Source of the DNA: Billgrantia kenyensis | GTDB taxonomy: Bacteria; Pseudomonadota; Gammaproteobacteria; Pseudomonadales; Halomonadaceae | Reading direction: 5' to 3' | Length of the DNA stretch: 64,000 bases | Assembly (NCBI RefSeq): GCF_013697085.1 | Contig: NZ_JACEFT010000018.1 | Span: 26,797-90,796 of the forward strand | Shown: in pieces, positions 28,575 to 36,692 of the stretch | How positions within the stretch are numbered: position 1 is the first letter of the stretch | Layout: each line of letters opens with the position of its first letter | The notes under the pieces: model-generated | What the model saw: only the letters and a program-made list of their open reading frames with translations | What the model was told of the DNA's origin: nothing | The model's database searches: none | Position numbers and translations under genes: made by a program

Positions 28575-29108
28575 GTGGACGCACGAGAGTACCTGGCGCG
28601 TAAGGGGCTCGACGGTAGCCGCGACGATGAGCGCCCCAATACCCTGGAGGAAAAGGCGTGGGATCGCGCTCGCCATGCCGGCGGGCACAAGCCAAGAGCC
28701 GGCACGCCTTACGACTGGGAGGAGTGGGAGCGCTACCATGAGGAATTGGCCGAAGGTGCCGATGGCATCGAGCAGAAGATCGATCATGAGGCGCACCGTC
28801 AGGCACATGAAAGGGCCAAGAGAAAGCAACAGCACGTGTCAGGGGTGCAGGAGTACATACCATCTCCCGATGACGGCCTGCCCCCTGCCAGTGGCACGGT
28901 GACATCGAAGACCTCGACGGTGTCACCGGCCTGGCAAGTGTCTCCCGCCCTGCGCTTTGCGTTCAAGGCGCTTGCCATCATGCTGCCTCCCTTGGCCGTC
29001 GGCCTTGCCCAGGGAGGTGCTCGGCGTGTCGTAGTGAGTCTGCTGCTGACCCTGTTGGGGTGGCTGCCTGGCTGTCTCTATGCATGGAGATGGCTGAATC
29101 GCCAATAG
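28575..29108 (+). CDS. YqaE/Pmp3-family membrane protein with long hydrophilic N-terminus
   Basis: A 177-residue protein. The C-terminal ~50 residues (KALAIMLPPLAVGLAQGG then LLLTLLGWLPGCLYAWRWL) are a full Pmp3/YqaE unit, two membrane helices normally found as a ~52-residue stress protein that affects membrane potential. Here they follow about 125 charged residues beginning DAREYLARKGLDGSRDDERP, with Trp-Glu-Glu-Trp and an Arg/Lys/His-rich coil. The GTG at 28575 is chosen because AAGGAGGAG stands right before it; the frame upstream lacks conserved character. Role unknown; related short YqaE proteins respond to salt and cold. Confidence 0.75.
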   Translation: MDAREYLARKGLDGSRDDERPNTLEEKAWDRARHAGGHKPRAGTPYDWEEWERYHEELAEGADGIEQKIDHEAHRQAHERAKRKQQHVSGVQEYIPSPDDGLPPASGTVTSKTSTVSPAWQVSPALRFAFKALAIMLPPLAVGLAQGGARRVVVSLLLTLLGWLPGCLYAWRWLNRQ

Positions 29109-29191
29109 GAGTAGAGAGTTCACGGTTTGGCGCCGCGTCCATGAATTGACCTTGCAATCCTGTCGAGGCGACCGGGTGTGAAGAGCGCTCA

Positions 29192-29219
29192 TTGAAGCGC
29201 AAGGCAAGAGCGGTATAAT
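29192..29219 (+). promoter_or_regulatory. Promoter of the EamA transporter gene
   Basis: TTGAAG (29192-29197), a 16-base spacer and a perfect TATAAT (29214-29219), 20 bases before the start codon; the leader is therefore very short. Confidence 0.7.
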
Positions 29220-29238
29220 CCCCCTGGTCAACCAGTCA

Positions 29239-30126
29239 ATGCATAAGAGGTTAACAGTGGGCTATCTCGTCGGCGTCACCGTACTCTGGGCCTTCTCGTT
29301 CTCGCTGATCGGCGTTTACCTTGCCGGTCAGGTGGATAGTTACTTGGCGGTGCTGATACGCGTCGGTCTGGCAGCCCTGGTTTTCCTGCCGTTCCTGCGT
29401 CCCAGGTTGCTTGCAGGTCGTCAGCGTCTCGCGCTCATGGGCCTGGGTGCAGTGCAACTGGGTATCATGTACATCTTTTTCTACCAGTCCTTCCTGCTGC
29501 TATCGGTGCCGGAGGTGCTGCTGTTCACCATCTTCACGCCGCTCTACGTGACGCTGCTGGACGATGCCCTGTTCGGGCGCTTCACACCGTTCTACCTGCT
29601 GACGGCCGCCTTGGCAGTACTGGGGGCGGCCGTAATCCGCTATGACGGCGTCGACAGCGGCTTCTGGCTTGGTTTCCTGGTGGTCCAGGGGGCCAATTTC
29701 TGCTTTGCGCTTGGACAGGTCGGCTATCGGCGCCTTTCTGCGGGCCTGCCCGCTGAACTCCCGCGTCACAGTGTCTTTGCCTGGTTCTACCTCGGCGCCC
29801 TGGTTATCGCGTTGCCGGCTTTTGCCTTGCTCGGCAACGCCTCAGCCATGCCTGTTACCGGCATGCAGTGGGGAGTGCTGGCCTGGCTTGGTCTGGTCGC
29901 CTCGGGGCTGGGCTACTTCCTGTGGAATCTTGGTGCGACCCGCGTGGATGCCGGTGCGCTGGCAATCATGAACAATGCGCTGATACCCGCTGGACTTGCG
30001 GTCAACCTGGTGATCTGGAACCGAGATGCCGATCTGGTGAGGCTGGCGTTGGGGGGCGCCATCATCGTCGGCTCCTTGCTGCTCAACGAGTGGTGGCTGA
30101 AGCGCCGGGCTACGGTCACGGTCTGA
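29239..30126 (+). CDS. EamA family (DMT) transporter
   Basis: A 295-residue protein with ten membrane helices formed by two EamA repeats (roughly 5-135 and 150-290). Sequence such as LWAFSFSLIGVYLAGQVDSY at the start and LGYFLWNLGATRVDAGALAI in the second repeat match the carboxylate/amino-acid/amine exporter branch (the YddG-like group). The substrate cannot be told from sequence. A strong promoter lies right before it; the next gene, NAD kinase, begins 63 bases downstream on the same strand. Confidence 0.85.
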   Translation: MHKRLTVGYLVGVTVLWAFSFSLIGVYLAGQVDSYLAVLIRVGLAALVFLPFLRPRLLAGRQRLALMGLGAVQLGIMYIFFYQSFLLLSVPEVLLFTIFTPLYVTLLDDALFGRFTPFYLLTAALAVLGAAVIRYDGVDSGFWLGFLVVQGANFCFALGQVGYRRLSAGLPAELPRHSVFAWFYLGALVIALPAFALLGNASAMPVTGMQWGVLAWLGLVASGLGYFLWNLGATRVDAGALAIMNNALIPAGLAVNLVIWNRDADLVRLALGGAIIVGSLLLNEWWLKRRATVTV

Positions 30127-30189
30127 GCGCGTTTGCCGGGGTACTCGCCAACGCCCATAATGAGCGGCCATGATCCGAGAGGCCAGGGC

Positions 30190-31083
30190 ATGCAAAAAGA
30201 GCACGACGGGTTCAAGAACATCGGTCTGATCGGCCGCCTGGGCAGTGCCAAGGTGGTCGAGACCTTGAAGCGGCTGATGCGCTTTCTCGATGAGCGCGGC
30301 TTGCATGTGATTGTCGAGGATCGTACTGCGACCGTGCTGCTCGATCATGGTCACCCGGAGGCGAGCCGGCGCACTCTAGGTGAGCTCTGCGACCTGGTCA
30401 TCGTGGTGGGCGGCGACGGCAGCCTGCTTGGTGCGGCCCGTACGCTGTGCCACAGCGGCACCCTGATGCTGGGAGTCAATCGTGGGCGGCTGGGCTTTCT
30501 CACCGATATTTCACCCGACGAACTCGAGGAGCGCGTCGGCCAGGTGCTGGATGGTCAGTTCGAGGTCGAGGAGCGCTTCCTGCTGGATGCCGAGCTGTAT
30601 CGGGATGGCACCCTGGTGGGTAGTGGCGATGCGCTGAACGAGGTGGTGCTGCATCCGGGCAAGGCGGTGCGCATGATCGAATTCGAGCTGTTCATCGATC
30701 AGCAGTTCGTCTGCAGCCAGCGCAGCGATGGCCTGATCATGGCCACGCCTACCGGCTCCACCGCCTATGCGCTGTCAGGTGGCGGCTCGATCATGCACCC
30801 CAAGCTGGACGTGATCGAGCTGGTGCCGATGTTTCCCCATACGCTCTCCAGCCGTCCCATCGTCATCGATGCTGCCAGTGAGATTCACGTGCACATTGGC
30901 GAGACCAACCAGACCTATCCCCACATCAGCTGTGACGGCCAGACCCGCGCCGTGGCCAAGCCCGACGACGTGCTGGTGGTGAAGCGCAAGGCCCAGCGGG
31001 TGCAATTGGTGCATCCGCTCGGTCATAACTTCTACGAGGTCCTACGCAGCAAGCTGGGCTGGAGCAACCGGCTGGGGGATTGA
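30190..31083 (+). CDS. nadK: NAD(+) kinase
   Basis: A 297-residue NAD kinase making NADP+ from NAD+ and ATP. The catalytic GGDGSLLGAAR loop is at about residues 73-83, followed by GVNRGRLGFLTD and the NE/D motif LNEVVLHPG; the glycine-rich TPTGSTAYALSGGGSI motif is at about 181-196. The start MQKEHDGFKNIGLIGR at 30190 fits the family; an earlier in-frame start at 30133 has no support. The next gene starts one base after the stop. Confidence 0.95.
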   Translation: MQKEHDGFKNIGLIGRLGSAKVVETLKRLMRFLDERGLHVIVEDRTATVLLDHGHPEASRRTLGELCDLVIVVGGDGSLLGAARTLCHSGTLMLGVNRGRLGFLTDISPDELEERVGQVLDGQFEVEERFLLDAELYRDGTLVGSGDALNEVVLHPGKAVRMIEFELFIDQQFVCSQRSDGLIMATPTGSTAYALSGGGSIMHPKLDVIELVPMFPHTLSSRPIVIDAASEIHVHIGETNQTYPHISCDGQTRAVAKPDDVLVVKRKAQRVQLVHPLGHNFYEVLRSKLGWSNRLGD

Positions 31084-31084
31084 T

Positions 31085-32086
31085 GTGAGAGAGGCGGCTA
31101 TCGAAGGCTACGATCTGATCGGCGACGTGCATGGCTGCGGTGCCACCCTCGGTGCACTGCTCGAGAAGCTGGGCTATCACCAGCGCGGCGGCGTCTATCG
31201 CCACCCAAGGCGCAAGGCGATCTTTCTCGGTGACCTGGTCGACCGGGGGCCGCGGATTCGCTTGGCGGTAAGCATTGTCCGGCGCATGGTGGAAGAGGGC
31301 GAGGCGCATATCGTCATGGGCAACCATGAATATAACGCGCTGGCCTACTGCCATCGTGCACCGAAGCACCTGGGCCGTGAATGGCTGCGCGAACACACGC
31401 CTCGCCACAACCGCATCATCAAGGAAACCCTCGACCAGTACCGCGATCATCCGGCGGAGTGGGACGACACCCTGGCCTGGTTCATGGACATCCCGCTCTA
31501 TCTCGATTTCGGTTCCTTTCGCGTCGTACACGCCTGTTGGGACCAGTCGCTGATCGGTGCGCTGGAACGCGAATGTCCCGGTGGCATCATCGACGAGGCG
31601 TTCCTGCAGCAGTCCGTGCAGCCGGACACACTGGCTTATCGTGTACTCGACCGCCTGACCCGTGGCGTACACTTGCCACTGCCTGAAGGGGTTGCCATTC
31701 ACTCCGGCGATGGCTTTACCCGGCGCAGCTTCAGGGCACACTTCTGGGCCCGGCAGCCGCGTGTCTGGGGCGACGTGATTTTTCAGCCCGACAATCTACC
31801 GGGCGATCTTGAGGAGCGTGAACTGACCGAAGCCGAGTTCGAGCGTCTGCCTCACTATGGCCTCGAGCAGCCGCCGCTGTTCATCGGCCACTACTGGTGC
31901 GAGGGGGTGCCCGCGTTGCCGACGGCCAATATTGCCTGTCTGGACTACAGCGCGGTGAAGTTCGGTCGTCTGGTGGCCTATCGCTGGAGCGGGGAGACAA
32001 GGCTCGATGCAAATCATTTCGTGTGGGTGAGAGTGCCCCAGGAGGCGGCGGCGAGGCCGCGGCCGTGGGAAATCGACTTCGACTGA
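31085..32086 (+). CDS. Metallophosphoesterase (ApaH/PrpE-like)
   Basis: A 333-residue calcineurin-like phosphoesterase. The metal motifs are in order: GDVHGC (residues 13-18), GDLVDRGP (about 49-56), GNHE (about 79-82) and a later GHYWCEG. This resembles diadenosine tetraphosphate hydrolases and bacterial Ser/Thr phosphatases, but it is longer than ApaH and the substrate is not clear. It begins with GTG one base after the nadK stop, so the two are translated from one mRNA. A strong terminator follows about 100 bases later. Confidence 0.82.
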   Translation: MREAAIEGYDLIGDVHGCGATLGALLEKLGYHQRGGVYRHPRRKAIFLGDLVDRGPRIRLAVSIVRRMVEEGEAHIVMGNHEYNALAYCHRAPKHLGREWLREHTPRHNRIIKETLDQYRDHPAEWDDTLAWFMDIPLYLDFGSFRVVHACWDQSLIGALERECPGGIIDEAFLQQSVQPDTLAYRVLDRLTRGVHLPLPEGVAIHSGDGFTRRSFRAHFWARQPRVWGDVIFQPDNLPGDLEERELTEAEFERLPHYGLEQPPLFIGHYWCEGVPALPTANIACLDYSAVKFGRLVAYRWSGETRLDANHFVWVRVPQEAAARPRPWEIDFD

Positions 32087-32188
32087 GTCAAGGATACAAA
32101 CTTTTACAACTTTTTTTCTGAACGTCCTGAACTTCCTCACCACTCGCTCGTCTGAATAGGTGTTCCCTTGAATGATCCCTTGCTCTTG

Positions 32189-32223
32189 TCCGGCGGCCCC
32201 CCTTCCGCCGGATTTTTCTTTTT
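32189..32223 (+). terminator. Terminator of the nadK-phosphoesterase operon
   Basis: TCCGGCGG / CCGCCGGA, eight pairs and an eight-base loop, then TTTTTCTTTTT. Confidence 0.85.
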
Positions 32224-32296
32224 GTGCGCCCGGTCGATTTGAGAAACGACCCTGTTCGGCGCAAGATACTGTTATGTAATGGTCCAGGGAGAGTTC

Positions 32297-33139
32297 ATGT
32301 ACCGCATCATGCTGTTTCCCCACGAGACGGATACCCGTGAGCTTCGCCGTGCACTCTGGGCCCACCGGATCGGACACCGCTTTACCGAGGAGTCGGAGGG
32401 GCAGGTGCTGTGGCTTGCCGACCCCGATCAGCATGATGCCTTGATGCAACTGCTGACTCGCTGGCAGCGCGGGGAGCGAATCATGCCGGAACGTCGCCGC
32501 ACATCCGCCGGCAATGCGTCGCTCTCGGCTCCCTTCCGCCAGGCGCCGGTCACGGCTACGGCGCTGGCCATTTCGCTGCTGGTGTTCGGCCTGATGCATG
32601 TGCTGGGCGATATCGTGGTGGCGATGCTCACCATCGTGCCGGTGGGGGTCGTCAACGGCAGCCTGGCCTTTGGCAGCCTCTCCGATGCGCTGACCTCGGG
32701 GCAGGTATGGCGGCTGCTGTCGCCAGCCTTTCTGCACTTTGGCTGGATGCACCTGATCTTCAACATGCTGTGGCTATGGTATTTTGGCCGCCAGGTCGAG
32801 ACGCTGCAGGGCAGCGGCCGCATGCTGGCGATCCTGCTGGTGGCCGGCGTTGGCGCCAACCTGGCGCAGTATGCTACCGGTACCGTGCTGTTCGGCGGCA
32901 TGTCGGGCGTCGACTTCGCCTTGCTCGGCTATGTCTGGCTGATGTCTCGCCGGGCGCCACAGAGCGGCTTCTTCGTGCCCCAGATGCTGGTGGTATTCAT
33001 GCTCGGCTGGATGGTCTTCACCATGACCGACATGGCTGCCGCCGTGGGCTTCGGCAACGTGGCCAACGAAGCACACCTGGGCGGTCTGGTCGTGGGGCTG
33101 GCGATGGGATGGTATTATTCGGGCCGTGCACGCCGCTAG
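32297..33139 (+). CDS. glpG: Rhomboid intramembrane serine protease GlpG
   Basis: A 280-residue rhomboid. A soluble N-terminal domain (MYRIMLFPHETDTRELRRAL..., residues 1-90) precedes six membrane helices. The catalytic serine is in GMSGVDFALLGY (about residues 205-216) and the histidine in NEAHLGGLVVGL (about 256-267), and HLIFNML in loop 1-helix 2 is typical. It cleaves membrane helices of other proteins in the inner membrane. The start at 32297 is set by the family N-terminus and a GGGAGAG site. It is isolated from neighbours by a terminator before it. Confidence 0.94.
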   Translation: MYRIMLFPHETDTRELRRALWAHRIGHRFTEESEGQVLWLADPDQHDALMQLLTRWQRGERIMPERRRTSAGNASLSAPFRQAPVTATALAISLLVFGLMHVLGDIVVAMLTIVPVGVVNGSLAFGSLSDALTSGQVWRLLSPAFLHFGWMHLIFNMLWLWYFGRQVETLQGSGRMLAILLVAGVGANLAQYATGTVLFGGMSGVDFALLGYVWLMSRRAPQSGFFVPQMLVVFMLGWMVFTMTDMAAAVGFGNVANEAHLGGLVVGLAMGWYYSGRARR

Positions 33140-33299
33140 GAAACACTGCCTAAATGGCTGCGCGGGCGAATCGCTGCGTTGCGCGGTGCGCGGAATCCTC
33201 ACATATACCCCATATGCTCCGGTTCCTGTGCTCCGTGCGCCTTGCGCTTCATCCCGCTCGCCGATTTATGGCAGCGTTTCCCCTATGAGAGAGTTCCCA

Positions 33300-33584
33300 A
33301 TGAGCGATATGACCTTCGAGCGCATGATCCGGCAGATGACGCCGGCCGTCTACGAGAGCCTCAAGCAGGCGGTGGCGCTGCGCAAATGGCCGGACGGGCG
33401 CATGCTGACCGCAGAGCAGACCGAGCTCTGCCTCGAGGCGGTGATTCGCTACGAGTACGAGAACCACGTGCCCGAGGAACAGCGGGTCGGCTACCTGCAA
33501 CAGCGTACCTGCGGCAGTGCCAGCAGCGGCACTGACGTACCGCCGGAGTTAGCTGGACTAGCTCGGGATGCGTCACGTGATTGA
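33300..33584 (+). CDS. yeaC: YeaC family protein (DUF1315)
   Basis: A 94-residue protein. The family sequence is visible in MTFERMIRQMTPAVYESLKQ and EAVIRYEYENHVPEEQRVGY. Function unknown; widely conserved in Gammaproteobacteria. The start at 33300 is favoured by family length; an ATG at 33285 is possible. The last 17 bases overlap the DUF2797 gene in another frame, and the two genes are commonly adjacent, so they probably act together or are just translationally coupled. Confidence 0.86.
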   Translation: MSDMTFERMIRQMTPAVYESLKQAVALRKWPDGRMLTAEQTELCLEAVIRYEYENHVPEEQRVGYLQQRTCGSASSGTDVPPELAGLARDASRD

Positions 33585-34431
33585 TAACGGCATGATCGAG
33601 GTCGCGCCCGCGGTGCAGGGCTGCCTGAGCAAGATGGCCATCGCACCGGGCGAGCAGGGCGGCGCGGTGCGCTACACGCTGCGTGCCGGCGAGCATCGCC
33701 TCGACCTGAACGCGCGGCTCGGCCAGCCGCTGCGGCTGGAGTGGACCGGGTCGATCGCCTGCACTCACTGCGGCCGGGCGACCAGGAAGAGCTTTGCCCA
33801 GGGTTATTGCTACCCCTGCTTCAAGAAGTTGGCCCAGTGCGATACCTGCATCGTCAAGCCCGAGACCTGCCACTTCGATGCCGGCACGTGCCGCGAGCCG
33901 GAATGGGCCGAGCGACACTGTTTCCAGCCCCACGTGATCTATCTCGCCAACTCCTCCGGCCTCAAGGTTGGCATCACCCGAGGGACCCAGGTGCCGACCC
34001 GCTGGCTCGACCAGGGCGCGATCCAGGCGCTGCCGATCCTCGAGGTGCAAACCCGGCAGCAGTCCGGCCTGGTGGAGGTACTGTTCAAGGAACAGGTGGC
34101 CGACCGGACCAACTGGCGTGCCATGTTGAAGGGGGAGGTCGAACCACTGGACCTGCAAGCCGAGCGCGATCGCCTGTTGGCGAGCCTGGACGGCGGGCTG
34201 TCGGGCCTCCGCGAGCGCTTCGGTGCCGACTTCCTGCATGTTCTCGATGAGAGGCCAGTGAGCTTCGAATACCCGGTGCTGGAGTTCCCGCGCAAGATCG
34301 TCTCGCACAACTTCGACAAGAAGGCCGAGGCGGCCGGCACCCTGCTGGGACTCAAGGGGCAGTACCTGATTCTGGATACCGGGGTGATCAACCTGCGCAA
34401 GTTCACCGGCTACGAGGTTGCGGTCGGCTGA
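33568..34431 (+). CDS. DUF2797 family protein
   Basis: A 287-residue protein. It has four CxxC-type pairs (CTHCGRATRKSFAQGYCYPC, then CDTC and HFDAGTCREP) that look like a zinc-binding region at about 65-115, followed by HVIYLANSSGLKVGITRG (about 132-149), which looks like a GIY-YIG nuclease start, then a helical C-terminal part. The function is unknown. The start at 33568 is the first ATG; MIEVAPAV at 33592 is an alternative. It overlaps yeaC by 17 bases. Confidence 0.85.
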   Translation: MRHVIDNGMIEVAPAVQGCLSKMAIAPGEQGGAVRYTLRAGEHRLDLNARLGQPLRLEWTGSIACTHCGRATRKSFAQGYCYPCFKKLAQCDTCIVKPETCHFDAGTCREPEWAERHCFQPHVIYLANSSGLKVGITRGTQVPTRWLDQGAIQALPILEVQTRQQSGLVEVLFKEQVADRTNWRAMLKGEVEPLDLQAERDRLLASLDGGLSGLRERFGADFLHVLDERPVSFEYPVLEFPRKIVSHNFDKKAEAAGTLLGLKGQYLILDTGVINLRKFTGYEVAVG

Positions 34432-34492
34432 TCTCAGCCGTGGCGCTGGGCTATGCTCCCGAGAGAAGAAAGCCAACTCGAGGGAGCCTGCC

Positions 34493-35488
34493 ATGACCCA
34501 GATGCGTGCCATGCGACTGCATGCCCCCGGCCATCCGCTGCAGTTGGATATCGTGCCCAGACCGGAGCCCGGGGCAGGGCAGGTACAGCTCCGCGTGCTG
34601 GCCTGTGGCGTGTGCCGCACCGACCTGCATGTGGTCGACGGCGAGCTTGACTCCCCCTCCCTGCCGCTGGTGCCTGGACACGAGATTATTGGGGAAATCA
34701 CCCTGTTGGGGGAGGGCGTCGAACACCTCTCTCCGGGCATGCGCATCGGCGTACCCTGGCTGGGATGGACCTGCGGCGAGTGCGAGGCCTGCCTGGCCGG
34801 TCGCGAGAATTTATGTGACCAAGCGCGATTTACCGGCTATACCCTCGATGGCGGCTACGCCGAGTACGGCGTCGCGGATGCCCGCTACTGTTTCCCCATG
34901 ATGGCGGAAGACGCCCAGGCCGCAGCACCGCTGCTATGTGCGGGGCTGATCGGCTATCGCACCTGGCGTCTGGCCGGAGGCGAGCACAACCGGCGCCTGG
35001 GGATCTACGGTTTCGGCGCCGCCGCGCATATCCTCGTCCAGCTCGCCGTGGCGCGCGGGCAGCGAGTGTATGCCTTCACCCGGCCGGGCGACGACGCGGC
35101 CCAGGCCTTCGCCCGGCGGCTCGGGGCCGTTTGGGCCGGCGATGCCGACCAGGCGCCGCCGGAGCCCCTCGATGCCGCGCTGCTGTTTGCGCCGGTGGGA
35201 GAGCTGGTGCCCCTGGCCCTGGCGCAGGTACGCCCGGGGGGCACGGTGGTCTCCGGCGGTATCCACATGTCCGACATTCCCGCCTTTCCCTATCGCCTGC
35301 TGTGGCAGGAGCGCAGCGTCAAGTCGGTGGCCAACCTCACCCGCCAGGACGGCGAGGAGTTTCTGGCCTTGGCGCCTACGGTGCCGATTCGCACCGAGAC
35401 GCGCGCCTACCCGCTGGAACGGGCCAACCAGGCGCTGAGCGATCTGCGTGATGGCCGCCTCACGGGGGCCGCCGTCATCGTGCCTTGA
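34493..35488 (+). CDS. Zinc-dependent alcohol dehydrogenase family protein
   Basis: A 331-residue medium-chain dehydrogenase. The catalytic zinc is ligated by CGVCRTDLHV (about 37-46) and GHEIIGEI (about 62-69); the structural zinc site is GWTCGECEACLAGRENLCDQ (about 91-110). The nucleotide fold is LGIYGFGAAAHILVQLA (about 166-182). The pattern matches the 'zinc-binding alcohol dehydrogenase family' (TIGR02822 type) rather than classical AdhA. GAGGGAG lies upstream of 34493. The substrate is not known. Confidence 0.88.
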   Translation: MTQMRAMRLHAPGHPLQLDIVPRPEPGAGQVQLRVLACGVCRTDLHVVDGELDSPSLPLVPGHEIIGEITLLGEGVEHLSPGMRIGVPWLGWTCGECEACLAGRENLCDQARFTGYTLDGGYAEYGVADARYCFPMMAEDAQAAAPLLCAGLIGYRTWRLAGGEHNRRLGIYGFGAAAHILVQLAVARGQRVYAFTRPGDDAAQAFARRLGAVWAGDADQAPPEPLDAALLFAPVGELVPLALAQVRPGGTVVSGGIHMSDIPAFPYRLLWQERSVKSVANLTRQDGEEFLALAPTVPIRTETRAYPLERANQALSDLRDGRLTGAAVIVP

Positions 35489-35492
35489 GCCG

Positions 35493-36575
35493 TCACTCGA
35501 ACAGCTCGCCCTGGGCTCGCGGCGGGCGGAACGCGGTCACGTCGAGCTGCCGCGATTCGCTGGTGGCGGGGTCGTTGAGGCCCAGCCGCCGGCAGATCTT
35601 GTCGAAGCGCTGGGCGATCAGCTCGGCGAATACCCCCTCGCCGCGCATGCGCTTGCCGAAGCGGCTGTCGTAGTCGGCACCGCCGCGACTCTGCCGCACC
35701 AGACTCATCACCTTGCGTGCCCGCTCGGGGTAGTGGGCTTCGAGCCAATCCTCGAACAGCGGCGCCACTTCCCGTGGCAGGCGCAGCAGCGTCCAGCCGG
35801 CCCACTGTGCGCCGGCGTCCCGTGCCGCTGCCAGCAGGCGGTCCAGCTCATGGTCGGTCAAGCCCGGTATCACCGGCGCCACCATCACTCCCACCGGAAT
35901 GCCGGCCTCGTGCAGGCGCTGCACGGTGCGCAGGCGCGCGGTGGGGGAGGCGGCCCGCGGCTCCAGGCTGCGCTTGAGCTCGGTGTCCAGGCTGGTCAGG
36001 CTGATCGAGACCCGCACCAGCCGCTGGCGGGCCAATTCCCCTAGCAGGTCCAGGTCGCGCAGGATCAGCGCGCTCTTGGTGATGATCGATACCGGGTGGC
36101 GGCACTTGAGCAGGAAATCCAGTATTTCGCGGCTGGTGCCGCGCTCTGCCTCCAGCGGCTGATAGCAGTCAGTGTTGCCGGAGAAGGCAATGGGGCGGCA
36201 TTCGTAGCTGCGTTTGCAGAACTCCTCGCGAAGGCGATCCACCAGGCCGCTGCGGGCAATCAGCCGGGTCTCGAAGTCGATGCCCGGTGACATGTCCCAG
36301 TAGGCATGGCTCGGTCGCGCATAGCAGTAGATGCAGCCGTGCTCGCAGCCGCGGTAGGGGTTGAGCGAGCGGTCGAAGGCCAGGTCGGGAGAGTCGTTCC
36401 ACGCCAGCGCGCTGCGCGCCCGCTCCTCGCTGACCACCGTGGCCAGGCGCGTCGGCATCTCCTCCTGCCACCAGCCGTCGTCCACCGTTTCGCTGTGGGT
36501 GGGGGCGAAACGGTTGCTGGGGTTGTAGGTGGCGCCGCGGCCCTTGCGCGCTTGCTTGATGTCGAAGTTGGGCAT
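35493..36575 (-). CDS. PA0069 family radical SAM protein
   Basis: A 360-residue radical SAM enzyme. The [4Fe-4S]/SAM motif is CEHGCIYCYARP (about residues 70-81), a CxxxCxxC set. The chain has SISLTSLDTELKRSLEPR and PVIPGLTDHELDRLL, typical of the SplB-like PA0069 family, whose substrate is unknown. The start at 36575 has GGAGG 8 bases before it; the same frame stays open for another 1.1 kb upstream but that part is antisense to the P-type ATPase. It converges with the alcohol dehydrogenase gene with only 4 bases between. Confidence 0.88.
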   Translation of the reverse strand: MPNFDIKQARKGRGATYNPSNRFAPTHSETVDDGWWQEEMPTRLATVVSEERARSALAWNDSPDLAFDRSLNPYRGCEHGCIYCYARPSHAYWDMSPGIDFETRLIARSGLVDRLREEFCKRSYECRPIAFSGNTDCYQPLEAERGTSREILDFLLKCRHPVSIITKSALILRDLDLLGELARQRLVRVSISLTSLDTELKRSLEPRAASPTARLRTVQRLHEAGIPVGVMVAPVIPGLTDHELDRLLAAARDAGAQWAGWTLLRLPREVAPLFEDWLEAHYPERARKVMSLVRQSRGGADYDSRFGKRMRGEGVFAELIAQRFDKICRRLGLNDPATSESRQLDVTAFRPPRAQGELFE

Positions 36576-36692
36576 GGCGAGCCTCCAATTCACTGTATTT
36601 ATACCCAGTATATGGCGGCTTTGGCAGGCGTGCCAATCGTGAACGGTGCCATCTCGCGGGCATTCGTCTCGGGTTTCCCTTACGCTTTTCGT

